Part shown: positions 8,217 to 14,623 of the stretch, piece by piece
Layout: every line of letters starts with the position of its first letter
How positions within the stretch are numbered: position 1 is the first letter of the stretch
From: Loigolactobacillus jiayinensis
Lineage (GTDB): Bacteria; Bacillota; Bacilli; Lactobacillales; Lactobacillaceae
Reading direction: 5' to 3'
Assembly (NCBI RefSeq): GCF_003946445.1
Contig: NZ_RHOF01000029.1
Location: forward strand, 1 to 51,059
DNA: 51,059 nucleotides
Notes under the pieces: generated by a model
Told to the model about the DNA's origin: nothing
What the model saw: only the letters and a program-made list of their open reading frames with translations
The model's database searches: none
Position numbers and translations under genes: made by a program

Positions 8217-8778
8217 CGTTCACTCCATTCAAATACTGATCACGCGTCATTGCGTGTAAACAACCATCAACAAACTGATGGCGGATAAAAATAGTTTGGT
8301 GCAAAACCCCTTCTTGCTGCAATCCTGCAGCTAACATCACCTTTGCCGACGCTTGGTTTTCGGGTTCATGTAACGCGTAAAGTCGCTGTAGGCTGGTTTG
8401 CTGAAAAAGGACAGCCAATAAGGCCTGCAAACTTTCTTGCATGTAGCCCTGATGCTGATAAGTTGGATCCAGTACATAGGCTAAGCTAGCTTTGCGATTA
8501 GCTTCATCAATATTCAACAATTGTAATGTGCCGATCAGCTGATCATTAGCTTGTAACGCAATCCCATACTGACCAGCTGGTTGCGCCATGAAAAAATCCA
8601 AAATTGTATTTTTACTATCTTCAACGCTATGCTGTACTGGAAAAACATAATGTGCTGTTGCCGGATCACTAGCATATGCTAGTAGTGCTGCTGTATCCGC
8701 TAACGTCACCGGGCGTAATTTCACCCGCTGCGCTAAAATAATGGGTTGGGCAAGTAACTCCCGTACCAAAATTCCCAT
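8206..8778 (-). CDS. GNAT acetyltransferase, RimJ/RimL type
   Basis: A ribosomal-protein-alanine-acetyltransferase-like GNAT enzyme. Features are the N-terminal LRPVTLAD block, the IGTLQLLNIDEANRKASLAYVL strand region, the acetyl-CoA loop around YQHQGYMQESLQALL (motif A variant), and the terminal ENQASAKVMLAAGLQQEGVL typical of RimJ/RimL/SpeG relatives. The open frame starts at 8799, but an AAGAGGGCGG ribosome site lies within it, so the ATG at 8776-8778 is preferred. Overlaps the HD gene. Substrate unknown. Confidence 0.87.
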   Translation of the reverse strand: MGILVRELLAQPIILAQRVKLRPVTLADTAALLAYASDPATAHYVFPVQHSVEDSKNTILDFFMAQPAGQYGIALQANDQLIGTLQLLNIDEANRKASLAYVLDPTYQHQGYMQESLQALLAVLFQQTSLQRLYALHEPENQASAKVMLAAGLQQEGVLHQTIFIRHQFVDGCLHAMTRDQYLNGVNDDE

Positions 8779-8886
8779 TAAGCCGCCCTCTTTTCTCATT
8801 AAACAGGTAATTTTCGTTGCCTAATGTCTTAAATATGATACGCTGATAGTGTTTATTTTATCCTATTTGGAAGCAGGTGCAACACT

Positions 8887-10290
8887 ATGACGATTGATTG
8901 GGAAAAAGAAGTTCAACAACGCACTCCAGAAATGCTGGCCGATCTAGCCGCCTTAATTGCGATCAATTCTTCACGCAATGATGCCGAGGCGACAGCCAGC
9001 GCCCCACTTGGTGAAGGACCTCGAGATGCATTGCTTAAAGTGCTCTCATTTGGCGAACGCGACGGCTTTACCACGAAAAATATTGATAACTTAGCTGGCC
9101 GTATTGAATACGGTAACGGCACTGAAGCTTTAGGTATTTTCGCTCATATGGATGTAGTGCCCGCTGGCGAAGGCTGGGCAACGGAACCATTTAAATTAAC
9201 TGAGCAAGACGGCAAACTCATCGGCCGTGGTACCAGCGATGATAAGGGACCTTCAGTTGCGGCTTATTATGGTCTAAAAATCGTCCGTGATCTTGGTTTA
9301 CCATTAAGTAAAAAAGTTCAGCTTATTTTTGGTACCGATGAAGAATCCGACTGGACTGGTCTAAATCGTTACCAAGAAACAGAAAAAATGCCTGACTTTG
9401 GCTTCTCACCTGATGCTGAATTTCCAATCATCAATGGTGAAAAAGGCATCACTGACTTAACCATTAAATTTCCAACGTTGGCCCAAAGTAAGGCAGCAAC
9501 TTTAACGTTAACCAGCTTTACAGCTGGATTGCGTAGTAATATGGTACCGCAAAACGCTAAAGCCGTCATCACTGGTGCTGCCGATTTGGCGACTGCTTTT
9601 GAGGCTTTTCTAGCCGCTAATCCCGTGACTGGTCAACTCAAACAAACTGGTGCTACCAGCACCTTAACTGTTATCGGTAAAGTTGCCCATTCCATGGCAC
9701 CCGAAGATGGTATTAACGCCGCAACTTACTTAGCAACTTTCTTAGCTGACTTAGACCTTGATCAGGCTGGCAAAGCTTACGTCACAATAATTCGCGATTA
9801 CTTCCATCAAGCTGACCGCGGTCAGCATTTAAATATTGCCCATACCGATGAGATCATGGGCGACTTAACTGCTAGCCCTGATCTTTTCAACTATCAAGCT
9901 GGTACAGTACCTGATCTCTTGCTGAACGTCCGTTATCCCAAAGGAACCGATGCGGCAACTATTACGCGCAACATTAAACAAACACTGACGGATTACCAAG
10001 TTGAGATCGTGCCTAGTGCGCACTCCATGACACCACATTACGTTGCACCTGATGATCCTTTGGTTGCTACCTTATTGTCCGTGTTTGAAGCCCGCACTGG
10101 TCAACCAGGTCACCAAGAAGTTGTTGGCGGTGGTACTTATGGGCGCCTACTTAAGCGTGGGGTCGCATTTGGCGCACTGTTCGACGATCGTGAGAACGTC
10201 ATGCATCAAGCTAATGAATACACTTTAAAGGCTGACTTCCTAAAAGCAGCCGCAATCTACGCCCAAGCCATCTACGAGCTGGCTAAGTAA
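8887..10290 (+). CDS. pepV: Dipeptidase PepV (M20 family)
   Basis: A cytoplasmic dinuclear-zinc dipeptidase acting on dipeptides with broad specificity, characteristic of lactic acid bacteria. The metal and catalytic motifs are in order: AHMDVVPAG, GRGTSDDKGP, GTDEESDW, PDAEFP, and the C-terminal VGGGTYGR. At 467 aa it is full length for PepV. The last codons (from about 10276) lie in the inferred phage attachment core, so the final residues and stop are kept after integration. Ribosome site AGGTG, 8 nt before ATG. Confidence 0.97.
   Translation: MTIDWEKEVQQRTPEMLADLAALIAINSSRNDAEATASAPLGEGPRDALLKVLSFGERDGFTTKNIDNLAGRIEYGNGTEALGIFAHMDVVPAGEGWATEPFKLTEQDGKLIGRGTSDDKGPSVAAYYGLKIVRDLGLPLSKKVQLIFGTDEESDWTGLNRYQETEKMPDFGFSPDAEFPIINGEKGITDLTIKFPTLAQSKAATLTLTSFTAGLRSNMVPQNAKAVITGAADLATAFEAFLAANPVTGQLKQTGATSTLTVIGKVAHSMAPEDGINAATYLATFLADLDLDQAGKAYVTIIRDYFHQADRGQHLNIAHTDEIMGDLTASPDLFNYQAGTVPDLLLNVRYPKGTDAATITRNIKQTLTDYQVEIVPSAHSMTPHYVAPDDPLVATLLSVFEARTGQPGHQEVVGGGTYGRLLKRGVAFGALFDDRENVMHQANEYTLKADFLKAAAIYAQAIYELAK
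10265..10283 (+). other. Putative attL core in the 3' end of pepV
   Basis: Bases 10265-10283 match the last 19 bases of the window (51041-51059) at 16 positions, with the final eight (GAGCTGGC, 10276-10283) identical. All three mismatches are C/T at codon third positions, so the phage arm encodes the same AIYEL peptide. This is the pattern of integration into a gene's 3' end with restoration. The core may extend beyond GAGCTGGC, but the other copy is outside the window. Confidence 0.6.
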
Positions 10291-10301
10291 AAGCAGTATT
10301 A

Positions 10302-10328
10302 TATGATTATGTATGATTTCATATGATT
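10302..10328 (+). repeat. Three helically phased TATGATT repeats in the attL arm
   Basis: TATGATT occurs at 10302-10308, 10312-10318 and 10322-10328, a period of exactly 10 bp, with an inverted copy AATCATA at 10367-10373. Same-face phasing beside an attachment site suggests binding by excisionase or integrase. This is inference from spacing. Confidence 0.45.
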
Positions 10329-10332
10329 TGAG

Positions 10333-10361
10333 AACGCCTATAAATAGGCGTTTTTATTTTT
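10333..10361 (+). terminator. Terminator after pepV, supplied by the phage arm
   Basis: Stem AACGCCTA (10333-10340) with its complement (10345-10352) and then TTTTTATTTTT. It ends pepV transcription but lies on the phage side of the inferred core, so pepV gained this terminator on integration. The same stem sequence recurs at 16370-16390. Confidence 0.75.
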
Positions 10362-10396
10362 AATAAAATCATATAAATGCACCTAAAATTGTGCTG

Positions 10397-10446
10397 TGAC
10401 GTAACTTTGACGTAACTTTTAGGCCTATTTTTCAAAAGTTACGTCA
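10397..10446 (+). repeat. Integrase arm-type sites, left arm
   Basis: The 11-mer TGACGTAACTT occurs in tandem at 10397-10407 and 10408-10418 and inverted at 10436-10446; a shortened copy lies at 10514-10523. The same 11-mer is found at 50971-50981 beside the other phage end. Repeats shared by both sides of attP and away from the core are the usual layout of arm-type sites bound by the N-terminal domain of tyrosine integrases. A 16-bp version is identical at both ends. Confidence 0.55.
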
Positions 10447-10498
10447 CCAAAAAGTGTTGATTTACCGGTTCTTTTGGAACAATTAATTTAATTAAATT

Positions 10499-10542
10499 AA
10501 ATCACTCCTACTTTGCGTAACTTAAATATAAAGGAGTGATTT
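10499..10542 (+). promoter_or_regulatory. Hairpin that hides a ribosome binding site
   Basis: AAATCACTCCT (10499-10509) is the exact complement of AGGAGTGATTT (10532-10542), with a 22-nt loop. The right arm contains the AAGGAGTGAT ribosome site of the 55-aa ORF at 10548, so the folded mRNA would block its translation. Confidence 0.55.
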
Positions 10543-10547
10543 TTATT

Positions 10548-10715
10548 ATGCAAATTTATATCAATGATGGCATCTGGCGGCAAGTGATCAATTGCACGGT
10601 GATCATAGCTGTTGTCAGTAGTACTGGCTCACTGCTTGCCTATATATCCGGACAAGCAATCGGCCAAGCGTGCGGCAATGCGATAATAAAACAGCACTCC
10701 GGCCATTATGGCTAG
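10548..10715 (+). CDS. Small hydrophobic protein (55 aa), attL-proximal
   Basis: Not recognised. A 55-residue peptide with a hydrophobic stretch at about residues 13-35 (VINCTVIIAVVSS to LLAYI) followed by a small-residue, Gly/Ala-rich segment and a His-rich end; one membrane helix is likely. A near-perfect AAGGAGTGAT ribosome site precedes the ATG by 8 nt but lies in the arm of a perfect hairpin. A terminator overlaps the stop. It is the only plus-strand gene at this phage end and faces the accessory cassette. Toxin-like or membrane-stress roles are possible but unproven. Confidence 0.5.
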   Translation: MQIYINDGIWRQVINCTVIIAVVSSTGSLLAYISGQAIGQACGNAIIKQHSGHYG

Positions 10716-10726
10716 GGTGCTTTTTT
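10693..10726 (+). terminator. Terminator of the 55-aa gene
   Basis: A 12-bp stem with two G-U pairs and one mismatch (10693-10704 with 10710-10721) followed by TTTTTT. It overlaps the stop codon of the preceding ORF and sits between convergent genes. Confidence 0.65.
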
Positions 10727-10744
10727 GCTATTGAAATTCATCTT

Positions 10745-11173
10745 TTAGTCTTCACTGATATAATTTTTATAAAGTGTGATCAATTGGATAATATCGCTAG
10801 TCGTCATATCGTTCAGTAAGTCAAATGTATCGCCCATTTCGGGGTCATTTTCTTCAACTTGATCCGCGGCTGCTGTCAGTTTGCCGGTAAATGCTTTAAT
10901 AAATTGGGCAAATTCCGTTTGTTGATCACCAATATTTTGCTGAATCCAATCAGCTTCGTAAGCTCGTGCCAACTTTGTGACCGTTTCCCACTTTGCTTTT
11001 TCTAAATTAGTGCTGCCATTGCGATACTGCGTAAGACTCATACGGTTGATGCCAGTTGTGTTATTAATAAAAGTTATAGTGACAGCCTCATTTGCCAAAA
11101 TAGCTTTTGCTTTATCCATATCATTGCCCAGCTCGTCGCGCCATGGGTGGTTAAATGCCGTTTCATGTGTCAT
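10745..11173 (-). CDS. Putative HTH DNA-binding protein of the accessory cassette
   Basis: A 142-aa protein with a probable N-terminal helix-turn-helix: about residues 28-70 read as TITFINNTTGINRMSLTQYRNG followed by a helix, as in short Cro/XRE-like domains. The acidic C-terminal half looks alpha-helical. It overlaps the RNase H-like gene by one base (TAATG), and is last in the operon driven from 11967-11994. As the only candidate DNA-binding protein here, it may control the two cassette promoters that share operator repeats. An alternative start is the ATG at 11119. Function is inferred. Confidence 0.6.
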   Translation of the reverse strand: MTHETAFNHPWRDELGNDMDKAKAILANEAVTITFINNTTGINRMSLTQYRNGSTNLEKAKWETVTKLARAYEADWIQQNIGDQQTEFAQFIKAFTGKLTAAADQVEENDPEMGDTFDLLNDMTTSDIIQLITLYKNYISED

Positions 11174-11637
11174 TAGTGTTTACTCCTTTTTCCGTACAAA
11201 AATTTATATAATTTATTATGGATTTTCGTATTTAATCCGATATGTCCTCGTGTTTTAACGACTTCAACATTTTGAATTCGATCTAACTGCCGCTTTAGTT
11301 TTTTAATATTAGCAACGGTTCGCTCAAAATTTTCCTTTGCCCACTGATTATCTGGCATTTTTTCATTTCCACCGCCATCTAATCCATGAGCAAAGTTTAC
11401 AGCTTGGATTGAATCTGTGTATACGATCACTTTTATTTTAGTGGTTGGCACTGCCTCTAGTGCTTTAGCTATTGCTTTTATTTCAAAAAAAATCGGATCT
11501 TTCTGTCTACCTGATTCACGGCGTAACTCGCACTTGCTGTAAAAACCCTCATCATCATTTATCATATAAGCCCAGCCACCAGTTTGGGCGGTTGGGCTGT
11601 ATGATCCATCTGTATATATTTTGATTATATTTGTCAT
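11173..11637 (-). CDS. RNase H-like protein
   Basis: A 154-aa RNase HI-fold protein. Three acidic residues expected in the active site are visible: D in IYTDGS (about residue 9), E in FFEIKAI (about 52) and D in VYTDS (about 74). The fourth, usually Asp in a GH-N-x-D-x-L motif, appears to be Asn or His (RGHIGLNTKIHNKL), so activity may be altered. RNase HI cleaves RNA in RNA-DNA hybrids. Lies between an unknown 98-aa gene and the HTH gene with 1-nt overlaps on both sides, so translation is coupled. Confidence 0.82.
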   Translation of the reverse strand: MTNIIKIYTDGSYSPTAQTGGWAYMINDDEGFYSKCELRRESGRQKDPIFFEIKAIAKALEAVPTTKIKVIVYTDSIQAVNFAHGLDGGGNEKMPDNQWAKENFERTVANIKKLKRQLDRIQNVEVVKTRGHIGLNTKIHNKLYKFLYGKRSKH

Positions 11638-11933
11638 TACTCTGTAGCCAGTATTGCCCCAGCGTCACCCTTTAATGCAACATAGGCTGTAGAAAATAAT
11701 CCTTGTGCGGCCTCGGATTTTGCTGGATCACTTAGCTGAAATTTATCAAATTCAGAATGTAGCTTTACAAAACGAGTCAAAACCGATTCGGTTTCCACAC
11801 GTGTTAAATGGTTATAGCCGATTGCGTTAGCAGCCTTTTTTACTAATACAGCTTCATTTTCAATTGATTTTTCCATTTCGGTAACTACCTCAATAACTGC
11901 TTTTTGATTTACTTTTTGATTATTTCTCATCAT
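11637..11933 (-). CDS. Hypothetical accessory protein (98 aa)
   Basis: Not recognised. A 98-residue, mostly helical, soluble protein with a basic N-terminus (NNQKVNQK) and an Ala-rich C-terminus. AAGGGGAAAC ribosome site before ATG-ATG. It is first gene of the operon starting at the 11967-11994 promoter and overlaps the next gene by one base. Position between lysin and attL marks it as an accessory (moron) gene rather than a structural one. Confidence 0.65.
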   Translation of the reverse strand: MMRNNQKVNQKAVIEVVTEMEKSIENEAVLVKKAANAIGYNHLTRVETESVLTRFVKLHSEFDKFQLSDPAKSEAAQGLFSTAYVALKGDAGAILATE

Positions 11934-11966
11934 GTTTCCCCTTTTCTTTATCTTTTCTATACTCTT

Positions 11967-12009
11967 AGTATATACCTTTTACATTATTTGTAAATACTTT
12001 TTACACGTT
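11967..12009 (-). promoter_or_regulatory. Cassette promoter B with paired operator repeats
   Basis: Minus strand: -35 TTTACA (11989-11994), 16-nt spacer, -10 TATACT (11967-11972). Two copies of a degenerate ATACtatTTACAtaat element start at 11972 and 11994, 22 bp apart, covering the -10 and the -35. The same element, spacing and promoter layout occur at 12777-12819. Confidence 0.6.
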
Positions 12010-12236
12010 TATTTTAATTTATCCCATGCTATAAAACCCAATGGCTTCAATTCATAGTCACTGATCTGCTTTTGACTTAGCGGCTGCTTGTAGCCGACCG
12101 CTCCGTAACCTTTACGGCCGAAATTTAAATCATTATCTGCAGCACTGCTGGGTTGACACCCTGGCGACACACCACGAAATTGCAGTGCATACCAGTAAAG
12201 CTTACCGAAAATATCGTGAAATTGTTTTTCTGTCAT
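12009..12236 (-). CDS. Hypothetical accessory protein (75 aa)
   Basis: Not recognised. A small protein rich in aromatic and Gly residues, with the segments KLYWYALQFRGVSPG and GRKGYGAVGYKQPL and a C-terminal LKPLGFIAWDKL. GAGG ribosome site 8 nt before ATG; 14 nt after the 158-aa gene, so the two form one transcription unit from promoter A. Similar-sized unknown proteins are common in lactobacillus phages; role unknown. Confidence 0.65.
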   Translation of the reverse strand: MTEKQFHDIFGKLYWYALQFRGVSPGCQPSSAADNDLNFGRKGYGAVGYKQPLSQKQISDYELKPLGFIAWDKLK

Positions 12237-12250
12237 GATTAAGCCTCATT

Positions 12251-12727
12251 TTAGTAGAATAAGCGTAACTTGCTAAAGCCAAAGCTGACAACAATCTTAC
12301 CCTTGTTGCCTTTGCGTGCAGAAGCTGGGCGGAAAAGCTTTTCGTCGTTTACTGCATTAATTTTGTCAACTAATACTTGTGCTTTTTCAGCTGTTGGGAA
12401 ATCTTTTGAGATGATCATAGTGCATTTCATGTTACGAGTCCAAGTACTGATTTTCTTTTCGCTACGGAAGAACATTGGAACAACGGTTTCGATGATTTGG
12501 TTTTGCAATTCTGAACGATCAAGTGTTAAAGCAGTGTCTTCATTGAAATCTTTTGAATCACGGATAACTTTACGATAGCCATTTAAGCCAGTCATTTTAT
12601 TTTCTCCTTTGTTTGTGTAAGTGATTTTTAAGCTACAAGCAAAGAAGTCTTTTGATGAACCGCCGAAACGTTTTGCACCTTGTTTTGCTAATACCCATGC
12701 TGCTGTAAAGATTTCTGCGTTTGTCAT
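12251..12727 (-). CDS. Hypothetical accessory protein with AW-LAK-LK N-terminal motif (158 aa)
   Basis: The N-terminal about 37 residues (IFTAAWVLAK, GGSSKDFFACSLK) resemble a short helical motif that I have seen at the start of many small proteins of phages and plasmids, some of them anti-defence proteins. The rest (about 45-158) is mixed alpha/beta and basic at the end (ASARKGNKGK). AAGGGGTC ribosome site, first gene under promoter A. Anti-defence activity is a hypothesis based on location and this motif only. Confidence 0.65.
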   Translation of the reverse strand: MTNAEIFTAAWVLAKQGAKRFGGSSKDFFACSLKITYTNKGENKMTGLNGYRKVIRDSKDFNEDTALTLDRSELQNQIIETVVPMFFRSEKKISTWTRNMKCTMIISKDFPTAEKAQVLVDKINAVNDEKLFRPASARKGNKGKIVVSFGFSKLRLFY

Positions 12728-12776
12728 TTTTAAGACCCCTTTGTTTGTTTTTGATTACCTTTAACTCTATGTCTTT

Positions 12777-12819
12777 AGTATATACTATTTACATAATATG
12801 TCAATACTATTTACATAAT
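12777..12819 (-). promoter_or_regulatory. Cassette promoter A with paired operator repeats
   Basis: Minus strand: perfect -35 TTGACA (12799-12804), 16-nt spacer, -10 TATACT (12777-12782). Two identical 16-bp repeats ATACTATTTACATAAT lie at 12782-12797 and 12804-12819, 22 bp apart (two helical turns), one over the spacer and one just upstream of the -35. This suggests cooperative binding by a repressor, shared with promoter B. Confidence 0.65.
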
Positions 12820-12852
12820 TAATTTAAAATAATTGTTTTTATTTTTGGCCAA

Positions 12853-12884
12853 CAAAAAAAGACCTACCCCGCAAGGGATAGGCT
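12853..12884 (-). terminator. Late-operon terminator after the endolysin
   Basis: Stem of about 8 bp (CCTATCCC against GGGGTAGG; 12863-12870 and 12875-12882) with a TTGC loop, followed on the minus strand by seven T. It lies just after the endolysin stop and separates the late operon from cassette promoter A. Confidence 0.8.
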
Positions 12885-12912
12885 AATTTGTTGTTGAATC
12901 GATAGTATTTAA

Positions 12913-14379
12913 TTAATATTTGAGTGTCTGACCCGTATAGATCAAGTTTGTGTTGCCAATGTTATTTTTAGCCGCTAACGATGCTACCGTGGTGCCTAGA
13001 TTAGCGGCAATCGTACTTAAGTTGTCACCATATTTTACGGTGTAACTCCGACTAGTAGCAGTCGCACCACCACTAAATTTAAGTTGTTGACCGACTTGGA
13101 TAAAGTTATAGTTGGTGATCCCGTTATAAGCGGCAAGCGTGGCTGTGGTTAAGCCGTGTGCTACGGCGATTGCTGATAAGGTATCACCACTTTGTACGGT
13201 ATAGTAACTAATACCGCTAGCTGCTGCAGCATTACCTTTAATTGTCAGCTTTTGTCCAATATAAATATAATTAGTGTTGCTAATACCATTTAGGCTAGCT
13301 AAGGCGGATACGCTAGTACCATACTTTGCCGCAATACCACTGAGCGTGTCACCAGATTGCACAGTATAGGTTGAGCCACCAGCAGTAGTTGTACCGGTAA
13401 CAGATAGGATTTCGGCGTTGCTGCGATCAAGCCAGCTGTTAATGCCGGATAACAGTAGCTTAGTGCCACTAACCTCAGCCACCGTATAGTTTTGCCCCTT
13501 TACCCAGCTTGGAATGTTTTCGCCGGTCGCCCACTTACTAGCGCTAAAGTTAACCTTGACCGTGTCGCCGACCTTAATGGCTGACTTAGGCGTGTTATTA
13601 GCAGCTTGACCTGCGGCAATCGCTGGCGTAGTCGTGGCTGGTTTAACCTTGGTACCGCCAACTGAACTGGTCGTGGTGCCGTTATAGCCGTTGTCTGTGA
13701 TACCTAAATAGTCCTTATTACCATCTAAACCACCAGCAATGTAAGTAGACGTAAACTGAGCAATCGCCATACCATCGATCACAGGCAATGCTTCGGTGTC
13801 CTCAGCTGACCGCACCTGATAATCAGGATAGCGAGCAACCCAGAGCGAATTAGGGAACGCCTGTAGAACTTGCTCATAATTAATGTTAGCTTTAATAAAG
13901 GAATCACCACTATACAAGATAGGCGTGAAGCCAGCAGCCTTGATACGTCCCATGGCATAAATGATCGCACTAGTTGACGGCGTCCCAGATTCGACGTCTA
14001 AAGCCACAATAGAACTTTTTGGCATTTGGACTTTAGGCAGATAATAATTAAGCATCTGATCGGCTTCGGCGTTATTTGCAAACTGCGCATAAATATAAGT
14101 ATGCGCCCTTTTACCCTGAGCAATCGCATATTGAACTTGTGTCGCGTAGGTGGACTGATCAGAAAAGTAACCATTATAATAGCCGCCCACTTGGGCAATG
14201 GCGAACTTATCTTTGGCGTAACCAAATACGCCGGTATTACCCTGATATTTAGACCAATCGACACCGTAATCACCTTTAGCAGCTTGTGCTGGTGCTGTAC
14301 TCAAAGCTACTGGCGCCAACAAAAAAACAGCCGCGGCGGCGACTGTTAAACGGGTTGCTAATTTAGTTTTATTTTGCAC
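12913..14379 (-). CDS. lys: Endolysin: GH25 muramidase with signal peptide, SH3-like and three LysM domains
   Basis: It cleaves peptidoglycan glycan chains at lysis. From the GTG start: Sec signal peptide of about 33 residues ending AQA/AKG; GH25 domain (about 37-235) with DWSKYQG, the DVE catalytic pair near residue 128 and AQFTS; an SH3-like segment (about 270-345); and three LysM repeats ([30 protein letters not shown]) in the last about 150 residues. GTG at 14377-14379 follows GGGAG at suitable spacing; the longer TTG frame has no ribosome site. The signal peptide implies export independent of holin pores. Confidence 0.93.
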   Translation of the reverse strand: MQNKTKLATRLTVAAAAVFLLAPVALSTAPAQAAKGDYGVDWSKYQGNTGVFGYAKDKFAIAQVGGYYNGYFSDQSTYATQVQYAIAQGKRAHTYIYAQFANNAEADQMLNYYLPKVQMPKSSIVALDVESGTPSTSAIIYAMGRIKAAGFTPILYSGDSFIKANINYEQVLQAFPNSLWVARYPDYQVRSAEDTEALPVIDGMAIAQFTSTYIAGGLDGNKDYLGITDNGYNGTTTSSVGGTKVKPATTTPAIAAGQAANNTPKSAIKVGDTVKVNFSASKWATGENIPSWVKGQNYTVAEVSGTKLLLSGINSWLDRSNAEILSVTGTTTAGGSTYTVQSGDTLSGIAAKYGTSVSALASLNGISNTNYIYIGQKLTIKGNAAAASGISYYTVQSGDTLSAIAVAHGLTTATLAAYNGITNYNFIQVGQQLKFSGGATATSRSYTVKYGDNLSTIAANLGTTVASLAAKNNIGNTNLIYTGQTLKY

Positions 14380-14623
14380 TCTGATCGTCTCCCGTGGGTT
14401 TGTTTGTATCAATCAAAATCCCAGCTGCTGTCTGATCTGCTGATACCTGTGCGGCCTTGTAGGCTGTAATTGCATCGGATACCTGAGTAACCTGAGCTTG
14501 GGTAATCAGTGATTTCACTAAATAATTGCCAGCGTATACTGTAGCTAACTCCGGCTGGATCAATCCGTTGTTAACACTGCTAATTAATCCTTCTGTTAAA
14601 AATTCGCTTAAATTAAAACTCAT
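14369..14623 (-). CDS. Small protein of the lysis module (84 aa)
   Basis: Family not recognised. It has no membrane helix but ends [15 protein letters not shown], nearly the same as the holin C-terminus AAGILTDTNKPAGDD. The shared part is also conserved in DNA (14384-14428 against 15800-15844, 39 of 45 identical), so the tail was copied between the genes. It overlaps the receptor-binding gene upstream by 4 nt and the endolysin downstream by about 11 nt. It may be a lysis regulator or antiholin-like partner; unproven. Confidence 0.65.
   Translation of the reverse strand: MSFNLSEFLTEGLISSVNNGLIQPELATVYAGNYLVKSLITQAQVTQVSDAITAYKAAQVSADQTAAGILIDTNKPTGDDQSAK

Noticed and set aside
10397-10412. 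16-bp direct repeat shared with 50971-50986 taken as the att core
   Set aside because: It would put the crossover inside the integrase gene, tandem and inverted copies of the 11-mer are present, and the pepV match at the window edge explains the boundary better. Kept as arm-type sites, though it remains an alternative.
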